Made by a program: the position numbers and the translations under genes. Shown piece by piece: positions 17,830-26,453 of a DNA stretch of 64,000 nt. The notes beneath the pieces were generated by a model. That model had not been told where the DNA came from and made no database searches. It was given only the letters and a program-made list of their open reading frames with translations. Numbering within the stretch: the stretch's first letter is position 1; the number at the start of each line of letters is the position of its first letter. The DNA is from AC-43 sp963728855 (lineage in GTDB: Bacteria; Actinomycetota; Actinomycetes; Mycobacteriales; Micromonosporaceae), in assembly GCA_963728855.1 (NCBI GenBank), contig CAVSLN010000007.1:434001-498000 (forward strand). Reading direction: 5' to 3'.

Positions 17830-18875
17830 TGGTCGCGGCCACCACCGTCCCGTTCCTGTCCGTGGCGGGCAGCCCGTTCGAGATCGGGCGGCGCCACGGA
17901 CAGCAACGGGCCGCGGCGCTCCGGGCATTCATTGATGACGGACTATGTCGGCTCGACCGGCTCCTGCCCGTCCCGGTGACGCGCGAGGCGCTCACGCCCG
18001 TACTCGACGCGTACGGCGAGGCGATCGCGGCCGCCACTCCCGACCTGGCCGCCGAGATCCGCGGTCTGGCCGACGGCGCCGGCATCGAGTGGTCCGATGC
18101 CGTCCTGCTCCAGGTGCGGCGGGAGATCATGGGGTACCAGAAGGTGCCCACGATGGGCGACTGCACGACGTACGCCCGCGTCGGCGCCGCGCCCGTCCTG
18201 GCGCAGACCGTCGACCTCAATGGCAACCTCGACGACCAGCTCGGCGTGCTGCGCGTGGCGCTCGCCGGTTCGCCGCGCCGGACGCTGGTGCTCAGCTTCG
18301 GTGGGCTGCTCGGCTACCTCGGTATCAACAGCAGCGGCCTTGCCATCGGCCTGAACCTGGTGCTCGGCGGCGAGTGGCGGCCCGGGCTGCCGCCGTACCT
18401 GGCGATCCGGCACCTGCTGGAGGTCGCCGACAGCGTCGAGGCGGCCGTCGCGGTACTCCGCACGCTGCCGCTGGCCAGCTCCCGGTCGATCATGCTGTGC
18501 GACCGGTACCAGGCCGGGTACGTCGAGATCCTGGGCGACACGATGCGCTTCCGGACGGCGGCCGAGCCGGTACACACCAACCACTACCTGGAGCCGGAGC
18601 TCGCCGCGCACGACGAGGTGAACGTGTTCGCGCGCAACTCCTCGCTCCGCCGCCTCGCCGCCGCCCGGGAGGCGCTCGCGCAGCTGCCGCCCGACGCCGG
18701 CGCCGAGCGCCATTTCGAGATCCTCTCGACGCCGCCGATCTGCGTCGGCGACTCCGGCGACATCCGCCGCGAGCGCACCGTGGCGGCGGTCGTCGCCTTC
18801 CCGGACCGGGGAGAGCTGCACGTGCGACCAGGCAATCCATCGCAGTCACGGACGAATGTGTTCACATTACGGTGA
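17829..18875 (+). CDS. C45-family (isopenicillin N acyltransferase-like) Ntn hydrolase
   Basis: The 348-residue protein has the linaclotide-to-IAT family layout. An N-terminal helical segment (SPFEIGRRHGQQRA) precedes the autoprocessing site MGDCTTY, where C112 would become the N-terminal nucleophile after self-cleavage. It is followed by the Ntn sandwich (VLAQTVDLNGNLDDQ, GLLGYLGINSSGLAIGLN). Members hydrolyse or transfer acyl groups on amides. Coupled directly to the GNAT, it might remove or exchange an acyl group that the GNAT installs, or trim a peptide precursor. No signal peptide is visible, so it is probably cytoplasmic. Confidence 0.85.
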   Translation: MVAATTVPFLSVAGSPFEIGRRHGQQRAAALRAFIDDGLCRLDRLLPVPVTREALTPVLDAYGEAIAAATPDLAAEIRGLADGAGIEWSDAVLLQVRREIMGYQKVPTMGDCTTYARVGAAPVLAQTVDLNGNLDDQLGVLRVALAGSPRRTLVLSFGGLLGYLGINSSGLAIGLNLVLGGEWRPGLPPYLAIRHLLEVADSVEAAVAVLRTLPLASSRSIMLCDRYQAGYVEILGDTMRFRTAAEPVHTNHYLEPELAAHDEVNVFARNSSLRRLAAAREALAQLPPDAGAERHFEILSTPPICVGDSGDIRRERTVAAVVAFPDRGELHVRPGNPSQSRTNVFTLR

Positions 18876-18906
18876 CCCGACCGACACTGACGAGAAGGAC
18901 ACAGCG

Positions 18907-19785
18907 ATGACTCTCGACCCTGCCGAGACTCTCGACCCTGCCAAGACTCTCGACCCTGCCGATCAGTACCGCCGAGCGGAGATGTTCGCCGCGCTGCATG
19001 AGGGCCCGACGTTCGTGATCCCCAACCCGTGGGACGCCGGCACCGCGCGGCTGTTCACCATGACGGGCTTCCCCGCCTTGGCGACCACGAGCGGCGGCCT
19101 CGCGTTCGGCCTGGGCCGGCCCGACGGCGCCAACCGCGTCACCCGCGAGGAGACCCTGGCCAACATCCGCGCGATCGCGTCCGCTACCCACCTGCCCGTG
19201 GCGGCCGACCTGGAGAGCGGGTTCGGGCACACCCCGCACGACGTGGCGCACACGATCGGCCTCGCGGCCGGGGCCGGCGCCGTGGGCGGCTCGATCGAGG
19301 ACGCCACCGGCGACCCGGCCCGACCGGTCGCCGACCTGGACGTGGCGGTGCGGCGCGTCGAAGCGGCGGTCCAGGCGGCCCGGGCACTGCCCTTCCGCTT
19401 CACCCTCGCCGCCCGCGCGGAGAACTTCCTCTACGGGCGGCCCGACCTGGACGACACCATCGCGCGCCTGCGGGCCTACGAGGCGGTCGGCGCCGACGTG
19501 CTGTACGCGCCCGGCCTGCCGGACCTCGATGCGGTGCGGGCCGTCTGCCAAGCGGTCGGTAAGCCGGTCAACGTGCTCGCCGGCAGTTCCGCCGAGGTGA
19601 GCGTGGCTGCGCTCAGCGCCGCGGGCGCTCGCCGGGTCAGCCTCGGCTCGGCACTGGCACGGATGGCGGTCAGTGCCACGATCGCCGCCGCCCGCGAGCT
19701 CAAGGAGCACGGCACGTTCGGGTTCTCCCGGGACGTGCTCACCTACGCACAGGTCAACGCGCTGTGGACGGAGAAGGGGTCATGA
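18907..19785 (+). CDS. Isocitrate lyase/PEP mutase family enzyme
   Basis: This 292-residue TIM-barrel protein of the ICL/PEPM superfamily has PNPWDAGTARLF at the first strand, ALATTSGGLAFGLG, the metal-site block PVAADLESGFG and GAVGGSIEDATGD with acidic ligands. It lacks the KKCGH motif of true isocitrate lyase and the EDKxxxKxNS loop of PEP mutase, so phosphonate synthesis is not implied. Family members cleave C-C bonds next to a carboxylate (oxaloacetate or 2-methylisocitrate type). The N-terminus contains three TLDPA repeats of 18 bp each. ATG 18907 follows GAGAAGGACA. Its substrate in this pathway is unknown. Confidence 0.75.
   Translation: MTLDPAETLDPAKTLDPADQYRRAEMFAALHEGPTFVIPNPWDAGTARLFTMTGFPALATTSGGLAFGLGRPDGANRVTREETLANIRAIASATHLPVAADLESGFGHTPHDVAHTIGLAAGAGAVGGSIEDATGDPARPVADLDVAVRRVEAAVQAARALPFRFTLAARAENFLYGRPDLDDTIARLRAYEAVGADVLYAPGLPDLDAVRAVCQAVGKPVNVLAGSSAEVSVAALSAAGARRVSLGSALARMAVSATIAAARELKEHGTFGFSRDVLTYAQVNALWTEKGS
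18910..18963 (+). repeat. Three tandem 18-bp coding repeats
   Basis: The bases 18910-18927, 18928-18945 and 18946-18963 repeat actctcgaccctgcc plus a variable last codon, giving TLDPAE, TLDPAK and TLDPAD at the extreme N-terminus of the ICL/PEPM-family protein. Slipped-strand expansion is the simplest origin. It lies before the conserved fold and probably varies in copy number between strains. Confidence 0.85.
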
Positions 19786-20708
19786 CGGTAGCGGCACCCG
19801 TGTTCCTCAGCGCACCGCGCTACGTGCTCGGCGAGACCGAGGTCGAGCACAGCGCCATACCGAACCTGGTGCAGCGGGCCCAGGCGTACCGGATGCCGGT
19901 GGCACCGGGCCTGTGGGGCTGGGGGACCGTACGGCGCACCGACCGTACGCTCGCCGAGCTGGCCGTCGGTACCGGCCAGGCCACCCTGGCCGAGGCCGGT
20001 ATCGACCCGGCCGCGGTGTCCGCGCTCGTGCTGTGCTCGACGCGGTTCCCCGGCGGCCCTGACACGCACGGGCAGTTCGTCAGCTCGATCACGGGCGGGC
20101 TCGGGCTGGGCGAGGCCGCGTTCACCGGGCTCACCCTCAACCGATGCACCAACCTGCTGGCCGGCATCGACCTGGCCACGGCGCTGGTGGCCAGCGGGCG
20201 GCAGCGCACGGTACTGGTCATCACGACCGACCGGGTCGACGACGAGTCGGCGCGGATGGAGCAGTTCGCGCTGTTCAGCGACGGCGCGGCGAGCTGCCTG
20301 GTGTCGGCCGACCCGTACGGCTCACCGGTGTACGAGGTCCTCTCGTGCGCGTCGGCACATGCCAACCAGGACCTCGACTGGTCCCGGGAGATCAGCTCGG
20401 ACCTGTCGCGTAGCGTCAACGAGGCGCTGCTCAAGTCCGGCGGGCTGACGCTGGGGGACATCGACGGCCTCCTGCACGCCAACCTCTTCCTGCCGATCGT
20501 GACGATGAAGGAGCGGCAGGCGGGCTTCTCCGCCGAGCAGCTCGACACCCGCAACGTCACCCGCGTGGGCCATTGCTTCGCGGCGGATCCGCTGATCAAC
20601 CTGGTCGACCGGGCGGCGGCCGGTCGGGTCGCGAGCGGTGCGGCGTTCATTCTCGCCGTCAGCGTTCCCGGCGTACGCCACGGCATCCTGCTGCGCGCCA
20701 GACCGTAG
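19782..20708 (+). CDS. KAS III-like (3-oxoacyl-ACP synthase III family) enzyme
   Basis: The 308-residue thiolase-fold protein has a nucleophile C122 in LTLNRCTNLLAG and H232 in GLLHANLF. The position usually occupied by Asn (GN..AAS) is occupied by H264 in VGHCFAADP. The expected triad is therefore Cys-His-His rather than Cys-His-Asn. KAS III relatives condense acyl-CoA with malonyl-ACP or, when the triad is altered, transfer acyl groups to O or N acceptors. It overlaps the ICL-family gene by 4 bp (ATGA). With the free ACP and AMP ligase upstream it could build or transfer the acyl part of the product. Confidence 0.8.
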   Translation: MTVAAPVFLSAPRYVLGETEVEHSAIPNLVQRAQAYRMPVAPGLWGWGTVRRTDRTLAELAVGTGQATLAEAGIDPAAVSALVLCSTRFPGGPDTHGQFVSSITGGLGLGEAAFTGLTLNRCTNLLAGIDLATALVASGRQRTVLVITTDRVDDESARMEQFALFSDGAASCLVSADPYGSPVYEVLSCASAHANQDLDWSREISSDLSRSVNEALLKSGGLTLGDIDGLLHANLFLPIVTMKERQAGFSAEQLDTRNVTRVGHCFAADPLINLVDRAAAGRVASGAAFILAVSVPGVRHGILLRARP

Positions 20709-20737
20709 CGGCCAGCCACGCATCCACGGGAGGAAAT

Positions 20738-22942
20738 ATGCCAGCCTTCGAGCTTCCGGACCGGACAACGTCCCTGCCGGTTCGCGCCTTCGAGTTCGAC
20801 CCCGACGTCCGCCAGCCGGCCCTCGACCTGCTCGCCGCGCCGCCGGTGCAGATCCTCGCGCACCTGCTGCGCGACCAGGAGTCGCAGGTCGCCCTGTTGG
20901 TGGCACGGCACGTCGTCGCGGGCTTCCACACCGCGTCGGGCGGCAGCGCGGCTGCCTTCCTCACCGATGGCGGCGACACCGCCGATGCTGACGCCATCGC
21001 TGACCGGGTGCTGGAGTTGCGAGCCAACCTCGTCGGGCGGCTGCCGGCGCTGCTGGCAGTCAGCGACGAGGTCACCGACGCCGTGCTTCGCCAGCGCGCG
21101 GCGGTCGCCCTGATCGGCGGCTGCTGGCTGGACACCGTGTCCCAGCCGGCCACCCAGCCCGCGGTGGTGGTCAACCGGCTGTTCGCGCAGTACTTCCAGC
21201 TGCAGGGCGAGGGCAACCCGCACCAGTCCGTGCACCACCTGCGCCGCCGGGCCCTTGAGCAGGCTGGCGTCCACCTGCCCGACATCGACGCCAGCGACTT
21301 TTTGGCCAAGGCGCGGAGCCGACCGCTGACCGCGCTGCACGCGCTGTTCTACCTGAGCCTGTCGCGGCTGCCGGCCAGCTTCCTGCCCGAGGTCGTCGGC
21401 GTGCACTACGTGTACCACGTCCTGGGCATGGACGAGGCGCTGCTGGGCCTGCAGCCACGGCTGGATGAGACGGCCCTGCGCGCCGGGCTGGCCGAGTACC
21501 TCGAGCTGACCCGCAGTTCTCCCACCGACGTGGCGGACCGCCGCCGGCTGCTCGCCGCGGTCGACCTCGCGATGGCCCTCGAACGCGAGCACGTCGCCCT
21601 GCTCGACGAGCTCGCCCGGTGGCAGGCGGCACTGCCGCTGGAGGCGAGGGTCGCCGCGATCATCGAGCGGCACCGGCCGTTCGCCGGGCGCCAGCACCGC
21701 GACGTGCGGGTGGCCGGGCGCCGGCTGGCCGACGTGCTCGGCGACCCGGACTTCGACGCTGCCGCGTTCGTCCGGACGTTCCGCGACTCGCGGCAGCTCA
21801 AGCCGATCCACGGCGGCGACGGCCGCTTCCTGCGGGCGATCAAGTTCGGCGGCCCGATGTTCGGTATCTTCGACGAGCGCGAGGCGGCGGTGTTCGCCGA
21901 GTGGGCCGACCGGGCGGCAGCGGGCGACCTGCCCGACGTGGAGCTGTCCCCCAACCGCTGTGGCGACGCGGCGGCGGCCCGGTGGTCCGCGGCGGTCGCG
22001 GCGAGCCAGCCGGCCGACGTGACGTTCGCAAAGGCGCGTCCGGCCGACGACCGGGAGCTGTTCCACCGGCTGGTGGGCATCGAGTCGTTCCCCAACACGC
22101 TGCCGCTCGCGCACGCGAAGGCGCTGGCCAACCTCCGCTCGGCGGAGGTGCTGTTCACCAAGGGCGCCGGTGGGCGGTACACGGACGCGAGCTACTTCGA
22201 CTACACGCCCGCGGCGCTGACCGACCGGGTGGACCGGATCTACTGGGACAAGCTCGTCAACCCGTACCGGCCGCTGACCGAGATTCCGGAACGGGACGAG
22301 GTCATCTTCGTGCAGAAGACGTTCGCGCTCGGCAGCCTGATCGACGGCACCTGGGCGCACCGGATCGGCAACGTCGGCCGGTACCGGCGGCCCAGCGACG
22401 GCATGCTCGCCGCGATATACGCCGACGAGATGGGCCGCGGCGACCTGCGGAAGAACCACATCACGCTGATCCACCAGGTACTGCGCAGCATGGACATCGA
22501 CGTGCCGCACATCCGCGAGGCGGCCTTCCTCGACCAGGGCGAGCTGCCCGACCACCTGTACGGGTTCTCGATCCACCAGATCTGCCTCGCCCTGTTCCCC
22601 GACACGTTCTACAACGAGATCCTCGGCTACAACCTCGGCATCGAGATGTTCGGCCTCGGCGAGATGCGGCTGCACGAGATCCAGAAGCTCCGTCACCACG
22701 GCCTCGACCCGATCTACGAGGAGGCGCACCTGTCCATCGACAACTTCTCGGCCGGACACGCGCGGCAGTCCGCCGACATCATCATCACGTACCTGGACGA
22801 GGTGTCCCGTACCGTCGGCGACCGCATCGTGCAGGACGAGTGGCGGCGGATCTGGCGCGGGTACGCCTCGTTCGCGTACTTCGTCGAGCACGCGCTGGTC
22901 CGCGAGGCCACCGCGGCGCGTACCGCCGAGCTGGTGATCTGA
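20738..22942 (+). CDS. Heme-oxygenase-like diiron (HDO) iron-containing redox enzyme
   Basis: The protein has 734 residues. The C-terminal about 280 residues carry a heme-oxygenase-like diiron pattern of acidic/His ligands spread over helices: DEMGRGDLRKNHITLIHQVL, then YNEILGYNLGIEMFG, then YEEAHLSIDNFSAGHARQSA. The N-terminal half is helical and unfamiliar, perhaps a degenerate copy or a substrate-binding part. HDO enzymes include N-oxygenases and C-C-cleaving oxidases in natural-product pathways. In a hydrazine cluster, oxidation of the N-N unit or oxidative trimming of the acyl chain are both possible. ATG 20738 is preceded by GGGAGGAAAT. It ends TGATG, coupled to the next gene. Confidence 0.75.
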   Translation: MPAFELPDRTTSLPVRAFEFDPDVRQPALDLLAAPPVQILAHLLRDQESQVALLVARHVVAGFHTASGGSAAAFLTDGGDTADADAIADRVLELRANLVGRLPALLAVSDEVTDAVLRQRAAVALIGGCWLDTVSQPATQPAVVVNRLFAQYFQLQGEGNPHQSVHHLRRRALEQAGVHLPDIDASDFLAKARSRPLTALHALFYLSLSRLPASFLPEVVGVHYVYHVLGMDEALLGLQPRLDETALRAGLAEYLELTRSSPTDVADRRRLLAAVDLAMALEREHVALLDELARWQAALPLEARVAAIIERHRPFAGRQHRDVRVAGRRLADVLGDPDFDAAAFVRTFRDSRQLKPIHGGDGRFLRAIKFGGPMFGIFDEREAAVFAEWADRAAAGDLPDVELSPNRCGDAAAARWSAAVAASQPADVTFAKARPADDRELFHRLVGIESFPNTLPLAHAKALANLRSAEVLFTKGAGGRYTDASYFDYTPAALTDRVDRIYWDKLVNPYRPLTEIPERDEVIFVQKTFALGSLIDGTWAHRIGNVGRYRRPSDGMLAAIYADEMGRGDLRKNHITLIHQVLRSMDIDVPHIREAAFLDQGELPDHLYGFSIHQICLALFPDTFYNEILGYNLGIEMFGLGEMRLHEIQKLRHHGLDPIYEEAHLSIDNFSAGHARQSADIIITYLDEVSRTVGDRIVQDEWRRIWRGYASFAYFVEHALVREATAARTAELVI

Positions 22943-24195
22943 TGACGACCACGGCGACCGGGGCGCGAGCGCGGCTCGGCGGCCCCGACCCGGGCATCCT
23001 CGCCCTACCGTTCTTCGAGCCACGGCACGCCGAGCTCGTGGCGCGGGTGACCGGCTGGTGCCTCGACCATGGCGAGCTGTGGCAGCGCGCCGCCGAGGCG
23101 GCCCCGGACGAAGCTGGCCGGCGCATCCTGCGCAGCCTCGGCGACGCCGGCCTGCTCGCCTTCCTCGACCCGGACACCGGCCGCGCCGACGACGGCGACC
23201 TGCGCAGCCTGTGCCTCACCCGGGAGGTGCTCGCGTACGCCGGCGACCTGGCCGACTTCGCGCTGTCGATCCAGGCGCTGGCCGCCACGCCGATCCTCCG
23301 GCACGGCACGCCCGCGCAGCGGCGGTCCTACCTGCCGGGTCTCGCCACCGGTACGGTGCAGGCGGCGTTCGCGATCTCGGAGCTGGCGGCCGGTTCGGAC
23401 GTCGCCGCGATCAGTACGACCGCCGAGCGCGACAACGACGGCTACACGCTGCACGGCAGCAAGGCGTGGATCGCGAGCGGCAGCACCGCCGATGTGTACT
23501 GCGTGCTCGCCCGTACCGGCGAGGGCGCCGGCGCGCTGGGGCTCAGTGCCCTGCTCGTACCGGCGAAGACCCCCGGCGTCACCGTCGAGCCGGTCGCGAT
23601 GAGCGCCCCGCGGGCGTTCGCGCACCTGCACTTCGACGGCGCCCGGCTGCCGGCCGACGCCCTCCTCGGCCGGGCCGGCGGCGGCTTCGTGCTGGCCATG
23701 GAGGTGCTCGACCGGTTCCGGATGACCGTGGGCGCCGCGGCGCTCGGGTTCGCCCGGCGGGCGGCCGACGCGGCGCTGGCCCGCGCCCGCCGCCGGCACA
23801 TATACGGCGGCCGGCTGTTCGACCTGGCAACGACGCGGGCGACGCTCGCCGACATCGAGGTGAAGCTGAACGCCGCGGCGCTGCTCGTCGCGCGCGCGGC
23901 CTGGGAGGCCGACCAGGACAATGGCCGTTACCCCAAGCACTCCAGCGTCGCGAAGCTCTACGCGACCGAGGCCGCGCAGGAGATCGTCGACGCCTGCGTG
24001 CAGATGTACGGCGCCGCCGGCCTGGTGTCCGGCAGCCTGCCGGAGCGCCTCTACCGCCAGATCCGTTCCCTGCGCATCTACGAAGGCGCGTCGGACGTCC
24101 AGCGCTCCGTCATCGCCGGGTCGCTGGACGTCCGGCGCGCGGAGAAGAGCCATGACCAGTTCGCCGACCGCGCGACCGACGCCCGAGACCGCTAG
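22942..24195 (+). CDS. Acyl-CoA dehydrogenase family flavoenzyme
   Basis: The 417-residue protein has the full ACAD layout. It has an N-terminal helical domain, FAISELAAGSDVAAI (FAD/substrate strand), GYTLHGSKAWIASGSTADVY in the beta domain, GRLFDLATTRATLADIEVK, and the C-terminal QMYGAAGLVSGSLPERLYRQIRSLRIYEGASDVQR with the FAD-contacting R-x-x-x-I-Y-E-G motif. The catalytic base is probably E of IYEGAS. It would desaturate an acyl thioester, on CoA or on the cluster ACP or PCP, or oxidise a Cα-N bond as seen for some cluster homologues. It starts by a one-base overlap with the diiron gene. Confidence 0.85.
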   Translation: MTTTATGARARLGGPDPGILALPFFEPRHAELVARVTGWCLDHGELWQRAAEAAPDEAGRRILRSLGDAGLLAFLDPDTGRADDGDLRSLCLTREVLAYAGDLADFALSIQALAATPILRHGTPAQRRSYLPGLATGTVQAAFAISELAAGSDVAAISTTAERDNDGYTLHGSKAWIASGSTADVYCVLARTGEGAGALGLSALLVPAKTPGVTVEPVAMSAPRAFAHLHFDGARLPADALLGRAGGGFVLAMEVLDRFRMTVGAAALGFARRAADAALARARRRHIYGGRLFDLATTRATLADIEVKLNAAALLVARAAWEADQDNGRYPKHSSVAKLYATEAAQEIVDACVQMYGAAGLVSGSLPERLYRQIRSLRIYEGASDVQRSVIAGSLDVRRAEKSHDQFADRATDARDR

Positions 24196-24205
24196 AGGAG
24201 CGACC

Positions 24206-25348
24206 ATGTCCAGCCCGTCCGAGCTCACCCCGATCACCGCCGTGACCGCTGCGGACCCCTACCCCTGGTACGCGGACCTCGTCCGGAACCGGCCGTTCGG
24301 CTGGGACGAGCGGTTGCGCCTGTGGGTCGCGGCGAGCGCCGACGCGGTCAGCGCCGTGCTCGGCGAGCCGGGGCTTCGGGTGCGCCCGCCGGTGGAGCCG
24401 GTGCCCACGGGCATTGTCGGCACCCCGGCCGGAGAGGTGTTCGGGCACCTGGTACGGATGACCGACGGGCCGGTCCAGGAGCGGTACAAGCGGGTCGTCC
24501 TCACCGCGCTCGGCCGTCCACGGGTCGACGAGATCACCGAGCTCGCCACCGAGCGTACGGCGCGTGCGCTCAAGCAGTCGGCCGCGCCGCTGCGTGAGCT
24601 GATGTTCTCGGTACCGGCGCAGGTCGTCGCCGTCCTGTGTGGACTGGACGACCCGGCGGCCGACGAGGCCAGCCGGCTGGTCGCCGACTTCGTCCAGTGC
24701 ATCCCGGCCTCGGCGACTCCCGCGCAGCAGGCCGCCGCCGCCCGGGCCGCCGCCGAGCTACAGGACCTGCTCGGCCCGTCCTTGGACGAGCGGGGCACCG
24801 GGATGTTGGGCGAGCTGGTCCGCGCGGCCGCCGCCAGCACCTGGCCGCAGCGCGCACCGTTGCTGGCAAACGGCATCGGGCTGCTGTCCCAGACGTATGA
24901 CGCGACCGCCGGTCTGATCGGCAACACGCTGGTCACCCTGGCGCGGGACATCGCCGCGCCGCCACGCGGGCCGGAGCACTGGCGCGGCTTGGTCGGCGAG
25001 GTGGCCCGCTTCGACGCGCCCATCCAGAACACCCGGCGGTTCGCCGCCACGCCGGTGACCATCGCGAGTACCCCGGTCCCGGAAGGCGACCCGGTGCTCG
25101 TGGTGCTCGCGGCCGCCAACCGCGACCCGGCGGCCAACGCCGACCCGGACGTGTTCGGTACCGAGCGGATCGACCCGGCCGTCTTCACGTTCGGCGCGGC
25201 CGCGCACCGCTGCCCGGGCGAGACGGTGGCCGTCGCGATCGCCTCGGCGGTCGTCGCCGAGCTGCTGGCGCAGGGCTTCAACCCGGCCTCGCTGGCCGCA
25301 CCCGTGAGCTACCTACCACTGGCCAACGCCCGAATCCCGATCCTGTGA
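24206..25348 (+). CDS. Cytochrome P450
   Basis: This 380-residue bacterial P450 has the heme-binding FTFGAAAHRCPGE (axial Cys) near the C-terminus, an ExxR-like EVARF before PIQNTRR, and PDVFGTERIDP. The I-helix reads LLSQTYDATAGLIGNTL: the usual acid/alcohol pair (A-G-x-D/E-T) is degraded to a T-Y-D-A-T-like sequence, which may alter proton delivery. Bacterial P450s of this type need separate ferredoxin partners; none is encoded nearby. It sits 10 bp after the ACAD gene in the same operon, suggesting a late hydroxylation or oxidative coupling. Confidence 0.85.
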   Translation: MSSPSELTPITAVTAADPYPWYADLVRNRPFGWDERLRLWVAASADAVSAVLGEPGLRVRPPVEPVPTGIVGTPAGEVFGHLVRMTDGPVQERYKRVVLTALGRPRVDEITELATERTARALKQSAAPLRELMFSVPAQVVAVLCGLDDPAADEASRLVADFVQCIPASATPAQQAAAARAAAELQDLLGPSLDERGTGMLGELVRAAAASTWPQRAPLLANGIGLLSQTYDATAGLIGNTLVTLARDIAAPPRGPEHWRGLVGEVARFDAPIQNTRRFAATPVTIASTPVPEGDPVLVVLAAANRDPAANADPDVFGTERIDPAVFTFGAAAHRCPGETVAVAIASAVVAELLAQGFNPASLAAPVSYLPLANARIPIL

Positions 25349-25385
25349 CGCCCGCCGTGGCCCCGATCACCTGGAAGGACCGAGC

Positions 25386-26453
25386 ATGCCCCCCTCGCTA
25401 CACCTGTGGATACGCCACGAGACCCGCCAGACGGAACGCCGTACCCCGATCGTCCCGGGCGACGCCCGCCGCCTGGTCGACGCTGGCGCGACGGTGACGG
25501 TCGAGGAGTCGGCGCAGCGGATCTTCCCGACCGAGGAGTACCTCGCGGCCGGCTGCCGGGTCGCGGCACCCGGCTCGTGGTGTGAGGCGCCGGCCGACAC
25601 GGTCATCGTCGGACTGAAGGAGCTGCCGGTGCTGCCCGCCGCCCTGCACCACCGGCACGTGTACTTCGGGCACGCGTACAAGCACCAGGAAGGCGGGCGG
25701 GAGCTGCTGGACCGGTTCATGGCCGGCGGCGGCATCCTGCTGGACGCCGAGTACCTCCTCGACGACGGGGGGCGCCGGCTCGCCTCCTTCGGCCATTGGG
25801 CCGGGTACGTCGGTGCCGCGCTGTCCGTCCTGCGGTTCCGGGGCCGGCTCGACGTGCCGCTGCGCCCGTCCCGCAAGGAGGAGCTGGACGCCGCGCTCGT
25901 ACCGCTGGCCGGCGACCCGACGCCGCGGGTCCTGGTGATCGGCGCCCTCGGCCGGTGTGGTCGGGGGGCCCGGGCGGCGCTGGCCACCGCCGGTATCGAC
26001 CCGACAGCCTGGGACGTTGACGAGACCCGGACGCTCGACCGGGCCACCCTGCTCGACCACGACATCCTCATCAACACCGTGCTGGCCCAGGAGCCGATCC
26101 CGCCGTTCCTGACCCACGCCGACCTCGACCAGCCCGACCGGCGGCTGTCCCTCATCTGCGACGTCACCTGCGACGTGACGTCGCAGTGCAATGCCCTGCC
26201 CGTCTACGACCGGGTCACCGCCTGGCCGGAGCCGGTACTGCGGCTGCGTGGAGGGGACCGGCCGCTGGACATCATCGCCATCGACAACCTTCCCTCACTG
26301 CTGCCCTTGGAGGCGAGCATGGCCTTCTCCGCCGAGCTCACCCCACACCTGCTGCTGCTCGAAGAGCGGCCGGCCGGGTGGCTGCGTTGTGTCGAGGCGT
26401 TCCGCGACGCCTGCCGGCAGGCCGGGACCGAACGGTTGAGCGCCGATGCCTGA
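25386..26453 (+). CDS. Saccharopine dehydrogenase, lysine-forming (Lys1) type
   Basis: The protein has 355 residues and matches the Lys1/alanine-dehydrogenase-like fold: an N-terminal LHLWIRHETRQTERRTPIVP block, the diagnostic HVYFGHAYKHQEGGRELL (His/Lys active site), the dinucleotide-binding VLVIGALGRCGRGA, and a C-terminal DIIAIDNLPSLLPLEAS. Family enzymes interconvert saccharopine + NAD+ and lysine + 2-oxoglutarate. Fungi use them for lysine synthesis; they are rare in bacteria. Here the next gene encodes the other half-reaction enzyme. The likely role is to remake lysine from the semialdehyde produced by hydrazine release (inference). Confidence 0.85.
   Translation: MPPSLHLWIRHETRQTERRTPIVPGDARRLVDAGATVTVEESAQRIFPTEEYLAAGCRVAAPGSWCEAPADTVIVGLKELPVLPAALHHRHVYFGHAYKHQEGGRELLDRFMAGGGILLDAEYLLDDGGRRLASFGHWAGYVGAALSVLRFRGRLDVPLRPSRKEELDAALVPLAGDPTPRVLVIGALGRCGRGARAALATAGIDPTAWDVDETRTLDRATLLDHDILINTVLAQEPIPPFLTHADLDQPDRRLSLICDVTCDVTSQCNALPVYDRVTAWPEPVLRLRGGDRPLDIIAIDNLPSLLPLEASMAFSAELTPHLLLLEERPAGWLRCVEAFRDACRQAGTERLSADA

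Noticed and set aside
18907..19785. PEP mutase and therefore phosphonate biosynthesis
   Set aside because: The EDKxxxKxNS loop of PEP mutase is absent and no phosphonopyruvate decarboxylase follows.
19820..23023. 1067-residue open frame on the minus strand
   Set aside because: It is antisense to the KAS III-like and diiron genes, is Arg/Val/Gln-rich without domains, and follows the codon bias of the plus-strand genes.
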